Assembly: GCF_020184175.1 (NCBI RefSeq)
Contig: NC_065530.1
Coordinates: 20,251,260-20,315,259 of the forward strand
DNA: 64,000 nt
DNA from: Aphis gossypii
Taxonomy: Eukaryota; Arthropoda; Insecta; Hemiptera; Aphididae
Direction of reading: 5' to 3'
In this document: positions 1 to 12,023 of the stretch, one piece after another
How the letters are laid out: each line of letters begins with the position of its first letter
Numbering within the stretch: the first letter of the stretch is position 1
Translations under genes and position numbers: made by a program
Notes under the pieces: model-generated
Databases searched by the model: none
What the model was told of the DNA's origin: nothing
The model's input: the letters and a program-made list of their open reading frames with translations, nothing else

Positions 1-2636
1 AAATCGTAAAATAAATATAATATAATAATATGCAAGTGTTATTTATGTATAGGTATTACGTTTAACACCATAAATATAATTTGCAATGATCTAGTGAGTT
101 TGCTCGTATTTGCTAAAAAAAAAGATTAAACAATTTATCAAAGAAAATGGAAAAAACGTCATATTATTATAAACTATAGTTGTATTTGTCACAGCCACCT
201 GGTACCTATGTATAAATATGCCGTGTGTTTTTATCACGTCACAGAGTAGAGAGGTAGTATTTATTTTTTTCCCGAAAAAAATCGTGAACACTTGGAATAA
301 GCAGGTAATAACTAATAAGTATAATATAACTGAATCACGGATATAGCAAAATATACGCCATCGCAATACCATATTTACCGTTTTGCACACAATGTGTACA
401 AACTACCTATGCTTCACACGTATTATTATATAATATGACCAAAAACTGTTCGCATCCTGCGCTTTATATGCTCGTCGGAAATTCTCACGTTAGTTTAATA
501 TAATAACAATGGCTTAAAATATTTACTACATGAGTGGTATACGATATACCGTATTACCGACATTTATGTATAGTATTGTACAATTGTATGTGTATTTTAA
601 GGAGATACGGTTATAGCAAGGTAATGATCGCTCGCGAAAACAATAAAATTTCATGATGCAGTGACTTCATTTCGGTCAACGGACTTTGTGCGTGATAACA
701 ATATAATGATATGTGTGAAGTAGCCTCCACCTCGATCATTTCGTCCAGATTTTTAAAAGTAGTGTTTGATTTGTAAGCAAATTTAAGAGGATTTTTTTAA
801 TAAGTTCATCGATTCTACGGCCTTAATAAACTATGGAACTGATTTTACCTTTTTTTTCAATATGTACAATAATGTTACAAGAAATTAAACAATTCCATAC
901 ATTTATTTTAACCGAGTAATATATAGGTATATAATGATTATAAATATGCAGATAATAAACTATTTATATATCTGCTATTACGTATGATACGCAAAACTTT
1001 TACCATTGAAAAAAACAAAATTTGAGACATGATTTTCACAACTATAAGACATGTATAAAAGTGTATAAATGCAGTTTCTAAAATCTGAATCCAATAAAAT
1101 ATTAATCATAAAGCCTTCATATTTTAAATAATAAAAAAAAATATTTTAAAATCTGTCTGCTTTTCGAGAGTGAATTTTTGTACTACAGTGCATCGGTTTC
1201 TTACACCCTTAATAATCGTCATAAATTATGTTATTTTTAAATGTTTACATATTAAAAAGAATTAACCGATCCCATAAAGCCCTGGTTGCCAAATCGTCCA
1301 CATAAAAACTCCCGTTAAATCCTTTATCTGTATTTCTTAAGCCATTATTTTTTAATCTCATTCGGCGTTCATAATTGTATTTTAACTCGGTATTTATTCT
1401 AAACCACATAATCGTGTAGATTTATAACATTATTTTGTTTTAATCGTAATTCATTAAGTACATTCCACATGGTAAGAATCGACTTGAGGCATTTTAATAA
1501 CCAACTTAATTTTATCACTTACATTATTCATTATTGGTGTATTTATCTTTCATTATTTACTATAACGGGTTTTGGTTTTCTTTATAGTTAATAGTACACT
1601 ATTTACATAATTTAATACTACCTAAACGTAAACGAAACTAAAATAGTTTAAACAGTTTCTTCATAAATATTCAATTTACTTTTAGCAATAGTCAATAAAA
1701 GGTATATATTATTTATTCATTATTATATTATATTTATCCATTCCATATTACATCGTTTACATCATATTATACCAAGTAATCTCCCAAATTCCATTTTCTA
1801 GTCACGTTTTAATTTAATTTTTCAATTTGAAGTATGTTGTGTAATGTTACACTTTAATATTTTATACCTACTTTAGATTTTATTTCAACATATTAAAATT
1901 GTTATCTTATTTCAGTAATTTTGCACATGGGTGAAGGGTATAAACTATAAAATATAGGTACTTCAAGAATTTTTTTTATAAAATAATAAAATATTGAGTG
2001 TTTCTTTTTTTATTTCATTATTATTTATTTTTATTATATACTTCAGTTTTATAATTGATTATTATTTATTAATTTCTCAGTTACAAAGAAGAAATATATA
2101 AATATATAAATATAAAATTTCTAAATAATTTTGATCAAACTTAAATATCGTTTCATAATTTACTACCTATACCTACCAAGTAATTTTATTATTATTATTT
2201 ATTTTTTTACGTTTTAATAAATCATCATTAATGATTATGATCAAATAATATATTAGATTGCTTTCATTTGGTTTGATTTTTATATTCTCGGTACTAAAAT
2301 AAATATATAATATTATAAATTATAATATATGCTTTGATAATTTCTTATAAGAATAAGTTTTTCTTAAAAATTATTAAAACGTAGTTATAAAATCTAATTA
2401 GGTATTTAAATATTATATTATACATTTGCGTAGTATAACACATAAATAGATTTACTAGTTTTTTCAAATTACTGTATAAACATACATTTTTTTTTTTTAT
2501 TGACCTCAAAATACATCGATAACTTGGCCATTAGTATAATACTATAATATATACATTCGTATTATTTTTTTTCAAATTAAATTAATTAAACATTTTAGAA
2601 TAAATTTATTCAATTTGGCTTTTTTTTTTAAATCAT
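1..2636. other. Gene-free AT-rich intergenic DNA
   Basis: No open reading frame with coding character, splice-compatible exon or RNA gene was seen on either strand. The stretch is AT-rich with homopolymer runs (for example the poly-T near 2488-2498). A reverse-strand open frame near 91-390 lacks any recognisable motif and has the composition of noncoding DNA. Confidence 0.6.
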
Positions 2637-2641
2637 GGTCT

Positions 2642-2788
2642 TCATTCTTGTGGGTTTGGTTCTAGAGCTTGACAGATTTGTTCAGAGATGTGGAATTGGT
2701 TGCGGTAATGTTTGTATTTTTGACATTGAATGATGATGTGGTTGACCGTAAGAAGGACGCCACATGTGTTAACATAGATAAGTTTCAT
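2642..2788 (-). pseudogene. Non-LTR retrotransposon C-terminal tail fragment (after RNase H)
   Basis: Read on the minus strand, 2788 down to 2642 encodes a short open tail ending in TGA. It contains Cys-Gly-Val, then Thr-Val-Asn-His-Ile-Ile-Ile-Gln-Cys, then Lys-Tyr and Arg, and ends EPNPQE. The C...TxxHxxxxC..Y...R arrangement is typical of the end of ORF2 polyproteins of R1/Jockey-type non-LTR retrotransposons, just after the RNase H domain. No reverse transcriptase or endonuclease sequence is visible next to it, so it is a 5'-truncated relic. The clade assignment is inferred from this short motif only. Confidence 0.55.
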
Positions 2789-3204
2789 CTTGACTCATCA
2801 AGAAGCTTTAAAGATTTTCTTTTAATATTATCTATAAATACCTATTAAGTTTCTTATTATAAAATTATTCAGTTAAAAATGTATGGTAAGAATATTATTT
2901 ATATAGGTATAACATAATAGGATAACGGTAACCTAACGTTAGAAACAGGTACTGCTTAGGATTAAAAAAAAGGAAATGCTAGACAAATACCTAATAGGTA
3001 ATACTTTTTAATAGTTTAGACATTTTCTACTTCAAAATTATTTAAATCCTCAAATATTTTTTAGATCTTTGATAAAGGTAATATCTATATCGTTATTATT
3101 ACATTCATGGTTCGTTCAAATTATCTAAACATACTCGAGCAGTAAGATTTTCAGTTTTTTTTATTTTATGGGTAACTGAGTGACTGAGTTACCTACTCAA
3201 TTAA

Positions 3205-4072
3205 GGGGCGATTGTAAATTGCGCCCATAGTGAGCAGGTAGTAAAAATAGTATAGTAAATTGCGCCCGGTAATTTTCAGGTATAAATTTTTATGTAGTAA
3301 AATGTGCCCATAGTATCTAATCTAAGTGCGACTTTGAATTGATCCCTTTTAAACACTTAAGTACATTTATTGCTGTAAAAACCAACGTAACCGTTAATTA
3401 TTATAATATTAACGATTTTATTTGCTGACTTTCCTCCGAATATTTGGACATCAGCTTCAGCAACATTAACACGGACTACTAATGTCTGTGAATCTTTCCA
3501 CAGTGATTTTAATAAAAGTTTTTATACTCCTCATCCTCATATTTATAATTTTATGGATATAATATTAAAGTTACAGTCTGAAATTTACATAAAAATTAAT
3601 AGGTAGTATAAATGAGCCTTATAAATTTCAAAACACCAAATCAAAAAAAAAATTTCAAACAATGGAAAAAAATATTCAACAACACAATGAAAATACTATT
3701 ACAAGATATGAATACATAAAAATGATGTATCATTACTATGCTGTTATAAAACTTATAATTTTATTATACTATTAACTTTATATTATATAATTTACTTGAT
3801 ATTTTTGTATTATATTTTTTTAATTATTATTTACTGTAAAAATTAACCTAAAAATATTTAAAACAACTTATTAATCCCATAAAATTAAAAATAACTTTTG
3901 GAGGATAGTAATAGTCACCTCCTCGTGGTGTCCTCTGGGTAATGCTAAATGATTATAATAAAAATAATATTTCTATTGGGCGCAATTTACTACGTAGAAA
4001 TTTATACCTGAAAAATACCGGGTGCAATTTACTATTTTTTTCCCTTCGTTGGGCGCAATTTACGTTTGCCCC
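3205..4072. mobile_element. Non-autonomous DNA transposon with about 105-bp inverted ends
   Basis: The left end (from GGGGC at 3205 to about 3313) and the reverse complement of the right end (4072 back to about 3972) match along their whole length. Both contain three spaced copies of the unit GTAAATTGCGCCC (about 3214, 3254 and a degenerate one near 3296; mirrored at about 4058, 4025 and 3980), separated by a CAGGTATAAATTT block. The element is flanked on both sides by AATTAA (3199-3204 and 4073-4078), so the target duplication could be AATTAA or TTAA. The interior of roughly 650 bp has no transposase-like frame; this is a MITE or deleted element. Superfamily is uncertain; TTAA would suggest piggyBac-like mobilisation. 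Confidence 0.8.
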
Positions 4073-4078
4073 AATTAA

Positions 4079-5423
4079 GTTACTTAGAATTGAACTTCGT
4101 TGGCAATCATATTTACTAAATTATAAGGTTTTCTCTTAGAATTCTAATGTGGGAGCTTATAAAGCTATTATAATAGTGATTAAATAGAAATTAATTTAAT
4201 ATTTATTTTTATTTACCGTAGTTTAAAAAATATATGTGTATAGTTAAAAGTCATGCATTAACTTAATCGTTACCTATAATTTGACCCATTATTTAAAATT
4301 AGGTTAAGACCTTAATAAATGAGAGAAAGAAATTTATAAGTAATGCAATACGTACCGCATTATTTTTAAGTAGATCACAAGAAAATATTTGAGTACTTTT
4401 CTTAATAATTGGGAAAAAACCATTATTTCATCAAAATCAATTTATTGATTAGTTATTTAGTTGTAACACAAAAAATGAATAATCGTAGATAAGTACACAT
4501 TAAATTTTTATTTTAGAATTTTCATAGATAAAATACTTGTATACTTATTTTTATATTTTGTATATTTTTTAAATTATTATATGCTTATGCTTACCTACCG
4601 TACACTAGGTAAATCAGAATTGGGTTAAGAGTTAACAACTTAAACATATATGATAAAATACATATTTTTTACTATTATAGATATTAGATAGTTATATAGT
4701 ATTTATAACTTATTAAATATTAATAATATAATAAATGCAATGTTTTCAGTTAAAAATAATTCAACCAATTAAATATTAATTGTATTTCTATAGTAAGTAA
4801 TAAGCGATTTTAATAACAATATTAACAAGTATGAAGTATTCTTATAAAATACATATTATTCTTAGTGATATCTATGTAATGTATTCTTAAAGATATATTC
4901 GTGCTGAATACGATGATGCAATTATAATTTAAGTATGATTTTTAGTTTTTTTAATTAAAATTTTTTAAAGGTAATAAAGTTGAGTATGTTCCTATATCTA
5001 ATATGGCTTAATTATAATCCGAGCCAGCCTCAGATTGGATTACCACGCAGACCAGTGGATAAATTAGTGCGATATTTTACGGGAGTACAGGACGTTTTTT
5101 GAGGTAGTTTAGCCTCCATAATATCACTAGTCTTATGATGATAACAATGATAATATTGATAACTAACGATAACGTTATCAATGAATCAGAGAATTTCCAT
5201 ATTTTCATATTTCATGTTGAATGAATATTTTCTTTTTGTGAATTGAGTTCATTCATTATTTCTTTATTTTAGTACGTTATTTTAAATAATGATTTGTATA
5301 AATCATACAATCACATACACTCACACTATTTAGTCACATTTCTTTTTATAAATAATTCTACAAATCGGTAATTTCAGTATTAAATATTTTTAGTAATTTG
5401 TATGACTATTTTTTTTTCAAAAT
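4079..5423. other. Intergenic region upstream of the RWDD4 gene
   Basis: No gene was recognised. The stretch presumably includes the promoter and 5' untranslated region of the RWDD4-like gene. A slightly GC-richer patch at 5020-5120 translates into short frames on both strands, but none is recognisable. Confidence 0.45.
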
Positions 5424-7204
5424 ATGGACGAAGAATGTTCAGTACTTCAAGAAGAGGAGAGAGAAGCGTTGCTTTCTATTTATGATGGTGATGAAGCTTT
5501 TAAACAAGTATCTCCTACTATTTATCAATACAAGGTAAGGTTGTCATGATTTATGAACAATGTAAATTTCAGTCTATACAATTTTTTTTCATTTTTGGTT
5601 TGATATTTTGAACATTTATATTCTGATGTAGCCTATGTAGGTAAATTCTTTCTTAAACAGAAAACTCATATAGGTACTGAAAAAAATTAAGAATCAAGTT
5701 AATAGTGAAATTTGATTTGATACATATTCAATGAAATCTTTGTAGGATGTAGGTAAATAGAATCATAATATATGCTTCAGTTTATTTTAAAATATTGTTA
5801 ATAAATAAAGTGTATATAAATACTATCTACTTGTAAAAAAATTATTCAAGACTTCAAACATATTTAATAGGTACTAATATTTAATAATACCATATTTGTA
5901 TTATCCAAAATACTTTTTCTATTAACTAAATGATTTTATATAGTATAAACAATTTTATAATTAATTAATTTTTAATTTTAGCTAAAAATTTAAATGTTTC
6001 ATAATTTATGCAAGTTTAATACTGTTGTAATTATTCAAAGTTGTTTTATTGACATTACTTGTCAACATCAATTAAAATATAATTCATTCTGTACTCACTC
6101 ACTTTGTACCTACTTACTAGTAATGTTCAGTCTTACATCTTGCTCAAATTTTGCATTGAAAACCAACAGCTGTATGTAACGTTTGACAACTACAATATTT
6201 TTGTACTGAATAGTATATTCCATTTTCATATATATATGTATAAATTTAAATACATTCCTAGTTTATCTAATTATTTAATTTTTATTTGACAGTATGGAGA
6301 AGATAGTGACAATAAATCCTTTCTATTGGAGGTTGAGTGGCATGACAATTATCCAAATGAAGCGCCTAAAATAAATTTAGATATGTTCTACAATAAACAT
6401 ATGTATGGATAAATTTGATTATGTTCTACACATGTGTAATATATTGTATGTTTTGGATGATGTAACCATTTAAGTCTAGTTTCAAATCACCAATAGACAA
6501 AACATTATTTTTATTTCTACTTTCTCTTAATTTATCAATTAATATTTAATATAGTATTCATTTAAAATTGTTGGTTTATATTTTAGTTTTATTGAGAGAA
6601 GGATCTAAATTAATATTAAATTAACACATGTTTATTGGGTATATATTTTAATACCACTTAAACAATTTCAATCTTGGTTTTAAAACGAACTTTTGGTTAC
6701 TTCAATCTTAAATGTATCAAATATTACTTCAAAATTTATTAAATTGATAAAAATATTAATATGAAATAAACATTTTAGAGTAAGTTCAGTTAAAGAAAAT
6801 ATTAAAGATAAAATTTCAAAAGAGGCTGACCATTATTTGGGAGAATCTATGACATTTACTCTTTTTGAATTTCTTAAAGATTTTGCCACAGAACTTGTAG
6901 CTGATCAACCAGATAAAGAAATTATTGAAAGTATAACTAAACTTGTATGTATTTTAGTAAATTATTTTTATCATTGATGAAGTATATTATAATTCGTGTA
7001 ACAATTTGTACTTTTTAGTCGATAGATAATGATGATGAATCTGCAAAAAAGACAACAAAGAAAGAAACTATGAGCAAAGCTCAAAAGAGAAAACAATGGG
7101 ATCGTTTAGATTCCAAAGGAGAAAAACCACGAGGATATGATTGGATAGATGTAGTTAAACATTTATCACAAACGGGATCATCCAAGGTAGTAATATCTAC
7201 ATAA
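5424..7204 (+). CDS. RWDD4: RWD domain-containing protein 4 (RWDD4-like)
   Basis: Four exons join in frame: 5424-5534, 6293-6402, 6779-6944 and 7019-7204, giving about 190 aa, close to the usual RWDD4 length. All introns are GT-AG. The N-terminal half (residues about 1-100) is an RWD domain: an acidic start MDEECSVLQEEEREALLSIY, then the beta-strand core with the E-W-H and Y-P-x-x-A-P-K signatures (YPNEAPKINLDMFYN). The C-terminal end has the RWDD4 hallmark MSKAQKRKQWDRLDSKGE followed by PRGYDWIDVVKHLSQTGS. RWD domains bind E2 and other ubiquitin-system factors; the role of RWDD4 itself is not established. The ATG is supported by an in-frame TGA at 5403-5405. The last exon may instead donate at GTAGTA (7187), in which case a short extra exon would exist. 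It converges on RUSF1, with stop codons 126 bp apart. Confidence 0.92.
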
Positions 7205-7316
7205 TTAAATTTTATAACACTGTGATATGAACTATGAATTTTTTGTTTTTGTGAAAAATATATTTTCATTTACAATATTAACATTGCTTAATAGTTTTTT
7301 TTATCCAAATAATTAC

Positions 7317-7322
7317 AATAAA
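7317..7322 (+). terminator. Polyadenylation signal AATAAA for the RWDD4 transcript
   Basis: This canonical AATAAA lies about 113 bp after the RWDD4 stop codon. Cleavage 10-30 bp downstream would place the mRNA end inside the antisense RUSF1 coding exon that ends at 7330, so the two transcripts probably overlap at their 3' ends. Confidence 0.5.
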
Positions 7323-7329
7323 TATCCTG

Positions 7330-10086
7330 TCACCATGAAGCCCTCCATTCATCTACTACTAATTGATGACTTGTACAGCTCCAATCTAACACAACATGAA
7401 AATATTAGTCATAAATATTGATAACATATGTAATTTGTAAAATTTCTAAATTACCTGACATTTTAGCATGGAGGAGAAACTTATCAAAGTTTTTATTAAC
7501 AAATTCGCATGCTAGTTGAACATACTCGGAATGTGTGCAACCAAATTGAGTGTTGTTGGATGTATATTTCATCTTTGAAAAATTTTAATGCATATTATTT
7601 TACACTAATGAAATTATTTTATTAATACTTACAGAACGAAGAGAATTGAGTTTTATCAATGACAATTTATTCTTGGGACTAATTAAATGACCTAGTATAT
7701 TAGCATGAAAGTATGCTTTTAAAATATTTTCAGTGTTGATATTTTTATCTAACACTACACGGATGATGTCTTTATGTGTATCAATAATCAATATATAAAG
7801 ATAATCTTTATACATTTCAATGTGATCAATTATATCCCATGTAGTTAATGTATTTGTATACAACAATTCATGAACGGATGCCCCCAATTGAATTTTAAAT
7901 GAAGACAGCTTTTCATCTAAAATAATAAATTAAAATAAATTTTCAAACGACCATAAGTTATTATTTTTTGTTATTTAAGGAAAATCTACATAATAGTGCT
8001 ACTGATTACAAATTTAAATTGATGAAGTATGTAATCTTTAAACGTAATATATCTAAACTAAAAAAAATATGTTAGTATAAATCAGTTACTAATTTTAGTG
8101 ATGATATTGTATAAACAATGAACTCATTAAAATAATTGGCCATGCTCTAATGATAGTATTATGAGTATAATTCACCTTCTAAAAAACAAGCTTCTCGTTT
8201 ATTAATATAGTCAGGTTTTTGTACATCATGGTTTTGTGTATCATTAGACAGATAATATTTAAGAGTCAAATCATAACGGGCACTGTTGAAAACATTGATA
8301 TTTAAGCTTTTGACTGCTTTGTAGTTGGCAAATAAATGTAATGAAGTTACTACTGAGTAAATCATCCATATCAATCTAGACAATTTGTTATAATTATTTA
8401 CAAGTAGGGTTATATTGTTAAAAAAAAAACAAAGGATGTTTATGGAAGGTTTTTGCTGAAACAATACAATGATAAATGTCAAAGTGAAGATCTTCATACT
8501 TACAAAATACGGTTTTCTACAATTGGTAACATGATTAATCCAATAAGAAAAGCAAGTAGATTAATACAAGTTTCTTGACTACCGTCTTTTGCTGAAACAT
8601 CTCCCATATTATCACGAATAGCCTATTTAGAGTAAAAAATATAGTATATAAGTAATTATGTACATACTTATATTAAAAATGTAACAAATAAATTTTTGTT
8701 TCAAAGTTTACCTTTAAATATTAAACTAAATATATTATTTTAGTTCAATATAATAGATATAACATAATATTTTAATAAATACCTGGTGTTGTGTTAATGC
8801 TGCACGTGTGGCTCCTCCAGCAACACTTACAATGGACTTTGCACAGCTTGAAAATGATAGGATTATTATCGAAAACGGTTTAACCCATGAAATACCTAAA
8901 AGTAATTCAATGAATATTGCCAAATCATTAAGTGCATCTGCCCGGAGTCTCCACTTTTTACATTGTGTATCCAATTCAGATCTGAAATCAATAAATTATG
9001 TATAAAATAGGTGTTTTACAAATTACTTACATAGGTATCTAAATAAATTATTTAAATAAAAACTATGCAATTTAAAATTTGCTTAATAATATAGTAAATA
9101 TATATAATATAATATATAAATATATATTTTAAGTTAAAAAAATAATAAAACTATTGGCATCGGTGCATCAAATCTACATTTTATTAAATATGGAAATTTA
9201 CCCTTTCCACCACGCAAAAGTTATGCGCCCAATCATACCAGCTCCATCTTTAAGTATATAAGTAATGGATGCAGCAAGAGCTGTAGCTTGAGCATCACCT
9301 ACACCGACACCTTTCAGAATAGCATTTGTAGCTAATATGTTTGATATTGTACTACAAAACGCCTAAAAACAAATTTAGGTACAGTTAATCTACCGAAGTA
9401 ATAGTTTTCAAACTAATCAAAACTAAATTTCTATTAAATTATATAGGTCAATAGTTTATTCTTTAATACTTTAATAGAAAGTATCTCAATACAACATAAT
9501 ATTACTTAATCAATATCTACTATGCATTATTTTACAGGTACTAATATGTCACCTGTATAGTATCCCAAATTTGATATTCTGTATAGTCCTTGCTCACACT
9601 ATTTGGAAATCCTCTTGGTAGAAATACTTCTTTTAGTATATTAACTGAGCTACGAATGAAACTAGTGGACTGTTTCCGTCTTTCAGATTCCAATATCAAT
9701 TGCCGTTGGTCTAAAAAAGAAAGGAATATCAATAACACAGTTGTAAATATTGAAAATAACATGAGAATTCAAATAAAAAAGCACTACCCACAATATAGGT
9801 CATATTTTTTTAATTTTATAAAATTTAATACCTATTGTGCATAAGATATTAGATAAAATATTTAAACTTTAATTTTTAGACAAAATGTTGGTAATTTTCT
9901 TTTTGTGTTGTACTATATAAGATTTAAAAAATAATAAAAATAATAAAACATAATCTATTAGTGCTTATTAATCAAATGCTTAAAATGAGTAAATCTTTTT
10001 AAAATACCATGTCTCTTGTATATGACATTGCACTCTCCTGGTCCGTATTCTTCGCTCAAAAGTATTTCATCGCGATTTTTCGTCAT
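7330..10086 (-). CDS. RUSF1: RUS family member 1 (DUF647; RUSF1/C16orf58-like)
   Basis: Nine minus-strand exons join in frame: 10086-10008, 9710-9553, 9362-9202, 8981-8783, 8622-8504, 8375-8176, 7916-7633, 7572-7455 and 7385-7330, giving about 457 aa, near the usual family length of about 470. The conserved DUF647 core is clear: FLPRGFPNSVSKDYTEYQIW and WDTIQ, then the AFCSTISNILAT segment, the GVGVGDAQATALAASITYIL motif, DGAGMIGRITFAWWKG, and LRADALNDLAIFIELL. Further on come hydrophobic segments (CINLLAFLIGLIMLPIV) and the SLHLFANYKAVKSLN motif. RUS proteins are membrane-associated; plant RUS1/RUS2 act in UV-B and vitamin B6-related signalling, and the animal function is unclear. The C-terminal DEWRASW-stop matches family tails. 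The ATG has an in-frame TAA just upstream. All introns are GT-AG. Confidence 0.93.
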
Positions 10087-10795
10087 ACTGTTAGGTGTTT
10101 AGGTCGTTGAAGATTAACACTAAGAGTTTAATAGTAATCTATTATGTAGTATAATACGACGAAACGGTGTCTAAAGAAATGCGTTTAGCAGCCGAACTTC
10201 GGCTGAATAAATTACGAACATAGTTGTTAATAGATACTGATTTTTTCGTAAACAGAAACTTGAATGCCTATGTATTTTAATTGCGGTGACAACTGACAAT
10301 CGTCAAATTATTCCGTGACACGAACAGTTCGGTTGATTAGCACGAGCCACAAACCGTAAATCGTAGGCCAACTTACTACAGTGACTGATATTGTTATCAG
10401 GATATTATGACAAAAACAAGCAAACAAAATAAAACACGTCGAGCAGTTTTAAAAAATTGTTTCATACCTACCTAGATAGTGCCTAGTACCCATGGCTAAG
10501 TATATTTAGCCATGCTACTGTGCTAGTACCTATATATTATGAAAGAAATTGTTAATTTTATTTCTAAATTTCTAATCTCTTTAACCACTCATCACTACAG
10601 TATGCTAGTTGTAGATATGCACCAATGCACCATTATGTAAGTATGTAACACCACGATTTAAGATATATCTTATCTAATCCATAAGTACTAATACTGAATA
10701 CTGATGTAAGTGATGGGCATTAACTAAACCTGTGTGATGGTGGATCAACTAAATCAGTACCATAATATTAGATAGTCATATTAGTCCATACAGAC
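10087..10795. promoter_or_regulatory. Upstream region of RUSF1, no gene seen
   Basis: The first 300 bp or so upstream of the RUSF1 start have more CpG and GC than the surroundings (for example around 10160-10200 and 10300-10370), consistent with a promoter and 5' UTR. No specific TATA or initiator element could be assigned. The rest holds no recognisable feature. Confidence 0.35.
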
Positions 10796-11420
10796 CAGTG
10801 GTCGGCAACTTACTGGCGGTCTGATTCCGGGGAGGCAAAACTTTGGACCCCGTCAGACGTCAACATTGCATTTGATTATATTATTTATTCTAATAGTATA
10901 CAATTTATATATATAATATAATATATATACTATGTAGTGTTAAAACGACAAAAATAATTCAACATTCAATATAAAAAAGTAAGTCAGCGCATTTCGGAGG
11001 TGAATGTTTATCCATCGTCCCCCTTCGGTCCTCCGACAGAATAGTGTAATTTTACTGTAGGTATTCGATTTGAACACAATTTGATTGCATAAAAAACGAT
11101 TCTGAGCAGACGAGGGGATCTTTTTTATTTCATTTTATTCGTTTCTATGGTAATAAACAAAGCCGTAATTATTTTATATTACCTACATAATCGTGAAGTT
11201 GTACATTTTTTCTCCTTTAACCGCTTTTATTTTGAATATTATTTAGAAAATCGAAAAATGACCTGTCTAAAGTACCAGCTCAAGAACATTACCTAACAGA
11301 AAATATGTTACACTTGTACTTTTGAGCAAGTTTAGGGGGAGAAAAAGTGTTTACAGAATAAAAAAGAAATAAACATCATTGTAAAACCAATACATTCCTC
11401 GCTTCGCTCAGAATCTAAAA
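10796..11420. repeat. Composite repeat: hAT-like terminus plus a dispersed aphid-type repeat
   Basis: At 10796 the sequence CAGTGGTCGGCAACTTACTG has the form of a hAT transposon terminus (CAGnGGTCGGCAAC), followed by GC-richer sequence to about 10860. No matching right end was found. From about 11090 to 11420 there is a second repeat: AAAACGATTCTGAGC (about 11094-11109) also occurs in the dispersed pair at 45.7 and 52.5 kb, and the segment ends near 11400-11413 with the reverse-complement string GCTCAGAATC. No coding potential was seen. Confidence 0.45.
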
Positions 11421-12023
11421 GCAAAAAAAAAAATTTACAATTAATTTATAATAATATAATCTACCGTAATCAGTACTTATTGCCAAATCAATAGAATGTA
11501 CATACGTGGAAAATCAACATACCTACTCATCATTCATCAATTATTTTTTTTGGCTAGGTTAATTTCTAACATCATACCGACTACCGACACACCTGTTAAA
11601 ACAAGCTAGTTTTTTTTTTTACATTTTATTGAATGTGGATTATGGCATAACGTAATTTGATACACATTTATTATTTTATAATTTTAAGTTAGAACTAGTT
11701 TCTAGATCCCAGATCAATATGAATATAAATTACAATAAAATAGGTATGGTCAAATAAAATAAAAACTTAAAATATTTTGGTGTACCTAGCAGTTCTATTT
11801 GGATACATTATTACAATGTTTCATATGATTCCCAATTTCTTAATACTTATACACATTTTTTTTTTATGAAATATTACATAGTTTTAAAATAAGTAAATTA
11901 AAAGTAGGTAAGTCAAAAATATTATATTTAGTTTAATAAATTGGTAATTAATAAATCTATATTATACTGAAAATATTTGTAAATATGTAGTGAGTACATT
12001 TTATAGGTATAATATTGTCATTA
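11421..12023. other. Intergenic and probable CFAP65 3' UTR, no other gene
   Basis: Nothing recognisable on either strand. The part nearest 12023 is expected to be the 3' untranslated region of the minus-strand CFAP65-like gene. A poly-T run lies at about 11612-11620. Confidence 0.45.

Noticed and set aside
91..390. 99-codon minus-strand open frame
   Set aside because: No domain, no splice context, and composition like the surrounding noncoding DNA.
5020..5120. GC-richer segment with frames on both strands (for example MEAKLPQKTSCTP on the minus strand)
   Set aside because: Too short and unrecognised; could be an old transposase piece, but no motif supports that.
8808..9005. Plus-strand 65-codon frame
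   Set aside because: Shadow of RUSF1 exon 4 on the opposite strand.
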